This document shows, piece by piece, positions 15,218 to 21,579 of a stretch of DNA of 40,682 nt. The DNA is from Candidatus Tanganyikabacteria bacterium (GTDB lineage Bacteria > Cyanobacteriota > Sericytochromatia > S15B-MN24 > VGJW01), in contig VGJY01000014.1 of the NCBI GenBank assembly GCA_016867235.1, positions 1-40,682 of the forward strand, given 5' to 3'. The notes beneath the pieces are model-generated. The model searched no databases. It was given only the letters and a program-made list of their open reading frames with translations, and was not told the DNA's origin. The number at the start of each line of letters is the position of its first letter. The first letter of the stretch is position 1. The position numbers were made by a program, and so were the translations under genes.

Positions 15218-17109
15218 TGTCGACGTCGGTCCCCGGGATGGCGCCCGCGGCCTGGAGCCGCTGGGTCGACACCCTCGCCCACTTCGAGGCCGCCACCGCC
15301 GGGGGCGCGGCCGGCAAGGCCCAGCGCCGCCTGCTCGAATCCCGCGTCCGCAAGTTGCGGACCGAACTGGCGGGCACTGCCTCGCCGGGCCTACCGAAAG
15401 GCACGCCGCACGGTCTCGAAGCCAAGCTCCGGGAGCTGATCGGCGGGCTGCGCGCCGGGCAGGCGCGCCTGGTGGACGATGTCGCGGCGGCCCTCGAGGA
15501 CATCGAGCAGGCGGCAGAAAACGAGGATCGGCTCGTGGTGCTGGTCTTCGGCGAGGTCAACGCCGGCAAGACCGCCCTCGCGCTCCACATGGCCGGCTGG
15601 GATTTCGACGTGCCCCGGCGCGGCCGCCTCTTCTGCGGTCCCGATCTGGACTGCGCCCGCCGCCTGGTCGAGTTCCCCGTCGAGGCGACGCGTGAGTATC
15701 AGGGCTTTCGCCTGCCCGGGCTGCTCTGGATCGATTGCCCCGGGGTCTCGAGCTGTACGGCCGAAAACGCCAGGCTCGCCCGGCGGCTGGTCAGCCGCGC
15801 CGACCTGATCCTCTTCGTCACCAGCTCGGACGCCCCTTTCAAGCCGAGCGAAATGGCCGAACTCGCCCGCCTCGTCCGGGCCGGGGGGTCGCCGGATCTC
15901 GCGGGCCTCCTCGTCATCACCCAGTTCGACGAGGCGCTTCCGGACTACGATCCCGCAACCCGGAAGGTGACCTGGAGCCTGGTCCGCAAGGGGTCCTACG
16001 AGCAACAGGCGGCCTGGGCGCTGGAATCGCTCCGCGAAGCCGGCCTCGCGCACCTCGTCGCCGACCGTCCGCCCCTGGCCGTCAGCACCCACCTGGCCCG
16101 CGAGACGCTCGGTCTGGAATGGACCACGGGCAAGCCCCTGCGCGTCCCGGCGGCCGGCTGGGAGCCCGCCTACGCGGCATCGGGCATTCCGGCGCTGTGT
16201 GCCGCTCTGGACGAAATCGTCAAGACGCGGGGGCGAGAGCTCAAGGCCTCCTGGCCGCAAAAGCGCGAGGCGGCGCTCAGCGCGCGCCTGGAAGACACAT
16301 TCGGCGGGTCGCTTGCCGCCCTCGCCCAGATCGGCGCGCAGCTCGACAAACTGGCCCGGGACCTAGATCTCGCCGGAGAGCGGGCAGCGCAGGAGGCGTC
16401 GGAGCGCGCCGCGGGACGGGTGGCTCCGTGTCTCGGCGGCAACGGCATCTACCGCGGGGACTTCGACGCGAAAACCGCTCGCCGCGAACTCGCCGACCAC
16501 CTGCGCCGCCGGGTCGACGAAGCCGTCCGCAGGCATGCCGGGCGGGTCCTGGACAGCAACCTGCGGTCGCTCGACCGGGAGCTCGCGGCCTACGACGCAA
16601 CTATCCGGCTGGAAATCGATCTGCAGCGCAAAACCCGCACCATCCGGCGGACCAGCACGACCCGGGGCCGCGCGGTGGGCGGGGCGACAGGGGCGGCGGC
16701 GGGAACGCTCGCCGGGGCCTGGGCCGGGGCAGAAGGCGGGGCGGCCCTGGGCACGCTCTTCCTTCCCGGGCTCGGCACGGCGATCGGCGGCATCCTCGGC
16801 GGCCTGCTGGGCGCCGTCTTCGGCGGAGCCGGCGGCAGGGCCGTCGGGCGCTGGGCGGGTGCGCAGGTGCAGGAAACCCAGGTGGTCGAGGTACCCGCGG
16901 GCTCCAACGCCGCAGACGTCGTCGACAAGGCCACACGCAAGGTGGGCAAGGCCGCAGGGCGACTCGTGCGCGAGCGGTTCGCCCTATTGAAGGGGAGTGT
17001 CGTGATTCCGTTACAGCGTGAGGTCAAGGCGCTCGCGGACACGGTGGAAGGCTGGCTCGCGACGTTCGGCACGCCGCACCGCGCGGCCGGGTCCCGTCGC
17101 GCCAGCTAG
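15214..17109 (+). CDS. Dynamin-like GTPase with C-terminal glycine-zipper membrane segment, 631 aa (GTPase 3)
   Basis: ATG at 15214 follows GGAGG and overlaps the previous stop (ATGA). An N-terminal helical region (1-105) precedes the G domain: G1 GEVNAGKT (113-120), G3 DCPG (174-177), G4 TQFD (236-239, Gln in place of Lys). The middle is a long helical bundle. Residues about 486-549 are a glycine zipper (TGAAAGTLAGAWAGAEGG; AIGGILGGLLGAVFGG), a pattern that inserts into membranes as a helical hairpin. This supports a membrane-active dynamin-like protein. After the zipper an amphipathic tail follows. The stop codon lies in a CTAG palindrome shared with the stop of the convergent STAND gene, so the genes overlap by four bases. 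Upstream in-frame sequence from 14659 lies inside GTPase 2. Confidence 0.83.
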   Translation: MMSTSVPGMAPAAWSRWVDTLAHFEAATAGGAAGKAQRRLLESRVRKLRTELAGTASPGLPKGTPHGLEAKLRELIGGLRAGQARLVDDVAAALEDIEQAAENEDRLVVLVFGEVNAGKTALALHMAGWDFDVPRRGRLFCGPDLDCARRLVEFPVEATREYQGFRLPGLLWIDCPGVSSCTAENARLARRLVSRADLILFVTSSDAPFKPSEMAELARLVRAGGSPDLAGLLVITQFDEALPDYDPATRKVTWSLVRKGSYEQQAAWALESLREAGLAHLVADRPPLAVSTHLARETLGLEWTTGKPLRVPAAGWEPAYAASGIPALCAALDEIVKTRGRELKASWPQKREAALSARLEDTFGGSLAALAQIGAQLDKLARDLDLAGERAAQEASERAAGRVAPCLGGNGIYRGDFDAKTARRELADHLRRRVDEAVRRHAGRVLDSNLRSLDRELAAYDATIRLEIDLQRKTRTIRRTSTTRGRAVGGATGAAAGTLAGAWAGAEGGAALGTLFLPGLGTAIGGILGGLLGAVFGGAGGRAVGRWAGAQVQETQVVEVPAGSNAADVVDKATRKVGKAAGRLVRERFALLKGSVVIPLQREVKALADTVEGWLATFGTPHRAAGSRRAS

Positions 17110-20100
17110 TCGATTTGCGCGACTCTGGCGCGGATTCTCGCCCACCATGGGTGGTTGCCGCAGTCCGCGGGTAGGGCCAATCCGGCTTCCCAGGCCTGCC
17201 GGGCCGCCGCGGGGGAACCCGCCGCCAGCAAGGCATCGCCAAACTCCAGGTAGACTCGTGCCAGGCTCTCGGTGCGGGCCCGGGCCGGGCCGTCCTCGGG
17301 GGCGCCTTCGAGCACCTCCCGGAACGCCCCGGCCGCAGCCGCGGGGTCGCCCCTGAGCAGCGCGAGCCTGGCCAGGATGGGTCCGGAGAATCGTGGGCCG
17401 CCGAACTTCGCCACCCAGGAGTGCGCCAGCAGGCTCGCGCCCAGGCCCTCGGCGGCATCCCGGTCTCCCCGCCAGAAGGCCGCGTCGAAGCGATGGGCCA
17501 GACAGTTCATCACCCACCGCTCGGCGACCGGATTCCACCGCTCGGTGGCGAAGACCGCGTGGGCGGCCTGCAGGATCGCGTCGAACCGGTCCGCGCCGAT
17601 TTCCTCGTACTGCGTCTCGAAGTGGGCCTTCACACACCGGCCGATCCAGGCCCCCACCTCGTCGCCGGCCAGCGCGGCGCGGTCGCTGCTGAGATCCAGC
17701 CAGCGCCGGGCTCCGGCGAGATCGCCCAGCAAAAATCGAACGTACCCGAGTTCGTACTCCAGGCGGCCATACTCCTGGAAGAGCGCCGCCGGGGCCTTGG
17801 GTCCCGGGAAGAGCGCGGGCAAGCCGGCCTCGAGCTGCGCCTGCGCCGCACCCAGATCGCCCTGCCTCCGGAGGATCCCGGCATGCCGGCCCAGGAACGC
17901 CGCCGCGATGAGGCGCCTGGTGGCCACGGCGGGCCAGCAGCGCTTCCAGGCAGCCGGCCTGGATGCCCGGGAAAGGAAACTCATGTACGCGTCGAAAGCC
18001 GCATCCCGCCGGTAGGCGATCTGCGCATGGACGATGGCCAGATCGTCAAGGACCGCGAGCGCCGCGCCGGGTCCCAGGTCGGCCGCGCGCCGCTCGTGAT
18101 AGGCGAAATCGGAAAACAGGCGCAGTGCACTTTCGTCGTCTTCGAGCCTGACAAGCTGCCGGATGCCGGCCGCGTAGGCCTGTTTGCGTGCCGTCGCCCC
18201 TGCCCCGCCGGGGTCGGCCGCAAGGGATTTCCACCCCTCCGCCACGGCGGCCCGGGCGTTTCGCAGGCTCGGCGTCTCGAGCAGGTGCGCGGTCAACTCG
18301 TCGTGATACGGCAGGTACGCTTCAGGAGCCGTCGCGATGGTCCGGATCATCGCCCGAGCGCGCGCAAGCGCCTCCTGGACGATCGCTTGGTGCTGCGAGG
18401 CGGTTGCCGCCTTGAGGTGCCCGGCCCTGGCGAGCACCTCCGCGATGGTCTCGGCGGCGGGAGCCTCGACCGCGAGGGCCACTACCGCCATCAGCAACGG
18501 CAGGGTCGCCGCCGGATCGTCCACACCGGATCGCGCCAGCAGGCTGTCGAAGTAGGCAGGCAGACCGGATGGCGTGATCTGGCCAACGGCCACCTCGAAG
18601 GTGCAGAGGTCATCGAGCAGCAGCGTGATGTAGGCGGGCAAGCCGCCTGACTGGCGACGCACCGCCACGATCCATGGCGCCACCCCTCCCTCGCGTGCTT
18701 CCTGCCTCACGATCATGTCGCGCTGGGGTGCCGGGGCGTCGCGCTTGAGCCACTCGTCCACCTCCCGGTCCGACAGCCCGGGCAGGCCATCTCCCGGGAA
18801 GATCCGCGTGCAGCCCGCGGTCTCGTAGAGGCGGTCGAGAGCCGGTTCTGGCCTTCCGGCGCAAACCCAGACGACGCCGTCGCCGGCATGCTGCAGCGGG
18901 AGCTCCGGGAATTCGGGGTCGATCCGGGCTATCTCGTCGAGGCCGTCGAGCAGGAAAACCACGCGGAGCGGCGGCGCCACCACCCGCAGGAGGTCGCCGA
19001 GGCGGCGCTCGAGACGGCGCGGATCGTCCGGCAGGTCGGTCCGGGGCACGCCCAGGCGACGCCAGGACTCGAGCCGCCCCACGGCGTACCGCAGGAATTT
19101 CGCCCGGGTGGACCGCCGGTCGCCGGCCCGGAACCGGTAGGCGACAAGCCGCTGTCCCCGCCCCTCGGCTCCCTCGAGATCGATCGCCATCCGTGCCATC
19201 ACGGCGCTCTTACCGGTCCCTGGTCTGCCGTGCAACCACAGCACTCCCGACCGGGCCGCGCGCACCGCCGCATCGATCCTGCTGCACACGTCCGCCCGGC
19301 CCACGAGTGCTTCCGCCTCCCGGCGGAACTCCTCGCGGAAGTCATCCGGCGCATCGCGCCGCAACCCGGCGATCTCGGCGATCCGGAAGAGTTGCTCGAG
19401 CCGATCCACGGCGGAGCCGCGCAGCTCGGAAACCGGCATGCTCGAGCCGAGCCCCGTCATCTCGAGGCGACTGCCCTGGCGCTTGGCGTAGACCAGGGGA
19501 ACCGGGTCTTCTCCCGCAACGGTGTCTCCCCGGCGCGTGCGCAGCAGCTCGGGCCTGAGATACGCTTGCAGCGGCCACAGCGCCACTACCCGCTCTCCAC
19601 GGACCAGGGCAACCTCTCCACCTCGGGCAGCGAGCGCCTCGCGGGCGGCCGCCGACAGGTCGGCCGTGCCGACCACCGCCGGAAAGCGCGGGCCCGCGAG
19701 GATCACCGGCTCTCCGCCCGCTCCGGAGGCGACAAGCTTGACCTCGGTCAGCCAGCGCAGCTCCCGGACCGCGCCGAGCAGTCGCTCGCGGTATCCGGGT
19801 AGGAGCGACTCGCCGGCCTCCCGGCCGAAACCGGCCCCATGCGCGAGCCGGTTGCGGAGGTCGAGCACCGACTCCTCCTCGCCCTTGCGCCGTCCGGCGA
19901 CCAGGCCGAAGAGCACCTCGTCCACGGTCGCTCGCAGCTCGGGGACCACGGCGCCGCTTCCGACGGTGCTCTCGACTCCCTGGGCGAGCGTGCTCGCCAT
20001 CTCCAGCCACTGGTGGAGCGTCGGGCGTTCGATCCGGCTCGCGACCAGCTCGGCGAGCGACTCGGAGATGCCGCCGGCGGTATCGAGTTCGGAGGCGGCG

Positions 20101-20333
20101 ATGGCGACGACCAAGCGCAGCAGCAGCTCGGCGGTATCGCAGATCCGCCACAGCCTGACGATGGGGTGCGTCTCAGTGTCCATCTCGGAGAGCGGAATCG
20201 CGATCACCGAGGGGAGGGTGTCGAGGTCCACGCCGGCGCTCGGAGCCGGCGTCGCCTCGCTGACACCGTGCTCCGGGCAGACCGCGAACCGGCCGACTAC
20301 CTGGAGTTTCGTGGCGCAAACCTTGCACTGCAT
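17106..20333 (-). CDS. STAND NTPase with N-terminal zinc ribbon and HEPN-like motif, 1075 aa
   Basis: Residues 1-22 contain CxxC and CxxH (Cys 3, 6, 19, His 22), a likely zinc ribbon. A helical domain (about 55-200) carries LRNRLAHG with Arg160, Asn161 and His165, matching the RNxxxH pattern of HEPN ribonucleases, although similar motifs occur in non-catalytic helical domains. The STAND NTPase has Walker A GRPGTGKS (369-376), Walker B VVFLLDGLDE (458-467) and VVWVCAGRPEP after it. The C-terminal half is TPR-like repeats (GAAQAQLEAGLPALFPG; PAAARQAWEAGLALP) that would sense a ligand. STAND proteins are signal-triggered switches in defence and regulation. ATG at 20333 is used; its ribosome-binding site is weak. 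It converges on GTPase 3. Confidence 0.82.
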   Translation of the reverse strand: MQCKVCATKLQVVGRFAVCPEHGVSEATPAPSAGVDLDTLPSVIAIPLSEMDTETHPIVRLWRICDTAELLLRLVVAIAASELDTAGGISESLAELVASRIERPTLHQWLEMASTLAQGVESTVGSGAVVPELRATVDEVLFGLVAGRRKGEEESVLDLRNRLAHGAGFGREAGESLLPGYRERLLGAVRELRWLTEVKLVASGAGGEPVILAGPRFPAVVGTADLSAAAREALAARGGEVALVRGERVVALWPLQAYLRPELLRTRRGDTVAGEDPVPLVYAKRQGSRLEMTGLGSSMPVSELRGSAVDRLEQLFRIAEIAGLRRDAPDDFREEFRREAEALVGRADVCSRIDAAVRAARSGVLWLHGRPGTGKSAVMARMAIDLEGAEGRGQRLVAYRFRAGDRRSTRAKFLRYAVGRLESWRRLGVPRTDLPDDPRRLERRLGDLLRVVAPPLRVVFLLDGLDEIARIDPEFPELPLQHAGDGVVWVCAGRPEPALDRLYETAGCTRIFPGDGLPGLSDREVDEWLKRDAPAPQRDMIVRQEAREGGVAPWIVAVRRQSGGLPAYITLLLDDLCTFEVAVGQITPSGLPAYFDSLLARSGVDDPAATLPLLMAVVALAVEAPAAETIAEVLARAGHLKAATASQHQAIVQEALARARAMIRTIATAPEAYLPYHDELTAHLLETPSLRNARAAVAEGWKSLAADPGGAGATARKQAYAAGIRQLVRLEDDESALRLFSDFAYHERRAADLGPGAALAVLDDLAIVHAQIAYRRDAAFDAYMSFLSRASRPAAWKRCWPAVATRRLIAAAFLGRHAGILRRQGDLGAAQAQLEAGLPALFPGPKAPAALFQEYGRLEYELGYVRFLLGDLAGARRWLDLSSDRAALAGDEVGAWIGRCVKAHFETQYEEIGADRFDAILQAAHAVFATERWNPVAERWVMNCLAHRFDAAFWRGDRDAAEGLGASLLAHSWVAKFGGPRFSGPILARLALLRGDPAAAAGAFREVLEGAPEDGPARARTESLARVYLEFGDALLAAGSPAAARQAWEAGLALPADCGNHPWWARIRARVAQID

Positions 20334-20443
20334 CGCCGCATGGAGGATCCCATGCCTGGCGCTTCATGATCCAGGCCGTCGTCCGACGGCCGGCAACCAC
20401 CGACGTGAGATGATGGGGGCGGCCGGAGGTCATCACCCTGCAC

Positions 20444-21178
20444 ATGATCGAGCCCAAGCTGCACAAAGTGGCGCCCGTCAGGCGCGCCAGGGAGGCAGCC
20501 GTCCTTGTCCTCGGGTACCTGTCCGAGGACTGGTCGCACAACCCGACCAGGTGGGTCGAGGCGGTGCGAGCCGGCGGGTTCCGGGGATCGATCTACTCTC
20601 TCTGGTGGGACGCCTCCAGGATCCTGGACGTCATCCCTACGTTGATCACAGGCCTTGCCGGGCCCCCGGATCTGCTCGGCAAGGCCATCAACATCAAAGC
20701 CGACTGGGACCGGGCCCAAGCCAACGCCGAACAGGTCGGCCGGGAGCACTTCTGGGACTGCCTCGCGGACCTTCCCGAGAAGCGGGTCGACCTGATCGGG
20801 TACTCGCTGGGCGCCCGGGTGCTGTTCTACGCGCTGACCGAAGGCCGGCGACCGGTCACCGCCCCGACCTGCGAGAACCTCCTGCTGGTGGGCGGCGCCG
20901 TGCGGCGCAACAAGAGCTGGGACGCCGCCAGAAGAGCGATCACCGGCCGGGCCGTCAACGCATACAGCCGCGACGATCTCATCCTCACGACCCTCTTCAA
21001 GGTGGCGCGCCTCAACACGGCGAGCCCCTGCGGCAGCAAGCCCATCGAGTTCGGAAAGGTAAACAACGTGGACCTGACGGGCCAGGTCAAGCACCACTTC
21101 GACTACGAGCGCGTGTTGCCGGACGTCGCCCGGAAACACCTCAACTGGGGCCGGTCCTTGCTGCGATTCTGGAACTGA
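20444..21178 (+). CDS. Alpha/beta-hydrolase fold protein (DUF726/TMCO4-like), 244 aa
   Basis: The nucleophile elbow LIGYSLGARVLFYAL places Ser121. Candidate triad partners are Asp177/178 in AYSRDD and His217/218 in VKHHFDY, in the usual order for the fold. The N-terminal strand AAVLVLGYLSED and the following WVEAVRAGGF resemble cytosolic hydrolases of the DUF726 type, whose members lack signal peptides. Substrate is unknown; lipase or esterase activity is possible. GGAGG lies about 12 bases before the ATG. It diverges from the STAND gene with 110 bp between starts. A hydrolase beside a STAND switch can be a downstream effector in defence loci, but this is contextual only. Confidence 0.7.
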   Translation: MIEPKLHKVAPVRRAREAAVLVLGYLSEDWSHNPTRWVEAVRAGGFRGSIYSLWWDASRILDVIPTLITGLAGPPDLLGKAINIKADWDRAQANAEQVGREHFWDCLADLPEKRVDLIGYSLGARVLFYALTEGRRPVTAPTCENLLLVGGAVRRNKSWDAARRAITGRAVNAYSRDDLILTTLFKVARLNTASPCGSKPIEFGKVNNVDLTGQVKHHFDYERVLPDVARKHLNWGRSLLRFWN

Positions 21179-21281
21179 AGTCCCTTCCAAGGCCGGCCGT
21201 TTTTCCTGCCCCCCGGGAGATTCCCCGCCCCGGAACTACCGCCCCGTCCGCTTGCCTCTCCGGACGGAAGGGAGGTACCGG

Positions 21282-21410
21282 GTGCCGGGCGGATCGCTGG
21301 TCAAGACCCTGTTGCAACTGGCCGTCATCCGCAACCAGCGCTCGGCAGCCGCCGCGCTCACGACTCGCGCCGCGATCGCGTCGAGCCCACTCATAGCGGC
21401 GCTCAAATGA
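21282..21410 (+). CDS. Putative small protein, 42 aa
   Basis: A short frame starts at GTG 21282, six bases after a strong GGGAGG, and stops at 21408-21410. The product has a basic, hydrophobic first half (SLVKTLLQLAVIRNQR) and an Ala/Ser-rich second half (AAIASSPLIAALK), consistent with an amphipathic or membrane-associating helix. No family is recognised. Support is the ribosome-binding site and composition only; it could be chance in GC-rich DNA. It lies between the hydrolase and the convergent double AAA+ gene. Confidence 0.35.
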   Translation: MPGGSLVKTLLQLAVIRNQRSAAAALTTRAAIASSPLIAALK

Positions 21411-21430
21411 CCTGGCGCCTACCGGACGCA

Positions 21431-21481
21431 GGCACGGAGGCCTGCGCCACCGATGCAACGGGTGGGGCCGGCCTCCGTGCC
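21431..21481. repeat. Near-perfect intergenic inverted repeat (hairpin)
   Basis: The arms at 21431-21451 and 21461-21481 pair at 19 of 21 positions around the 9-base loop GATGCAACG. The GC-rich arms (starting GGCACGGAGGCC) resemble the palindromic intergenic repeats dispersed in many environmental genomes. There is no T-tract, so a classical terminator is unlikely. It lies between convergent genes, where such elements usually sit, and could protect 3' ends of transcripts. Copy number in the genome cannot be judged from one window. Confidence 0.6.
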
Positions 21482-21560
21482 GGCCGCGATGCCGGAGCGA
21501 AGTCATCAGAGCCGCGCTATCAGGCCCGGGTTCGCGGGTAGCGCCCTTCACCTCTTCGCC

Positions 21561-21579
21561 CATGGCCTTCAGGGCCATG
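21561..21579 (-). other. Short hairpin directly after the double AAA+ stop codon
   Basis: CATGGCC (21561-21567) and GGCCATG (21573-21579) form a perfect 7-bp stem with a 5-base loop, abutting the TGA of the minus-strand AAA+ gene. No U-rich run follows, so it is not a clear intrinsic terminator. The rest of 21179-21579 holds the small ORF and the long inverted repeat; I see nothing else in it. A minus-strand frame starting at 21614 runs through this hairpin and the repeat and is judged unsupported. Confidence 0.3.
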
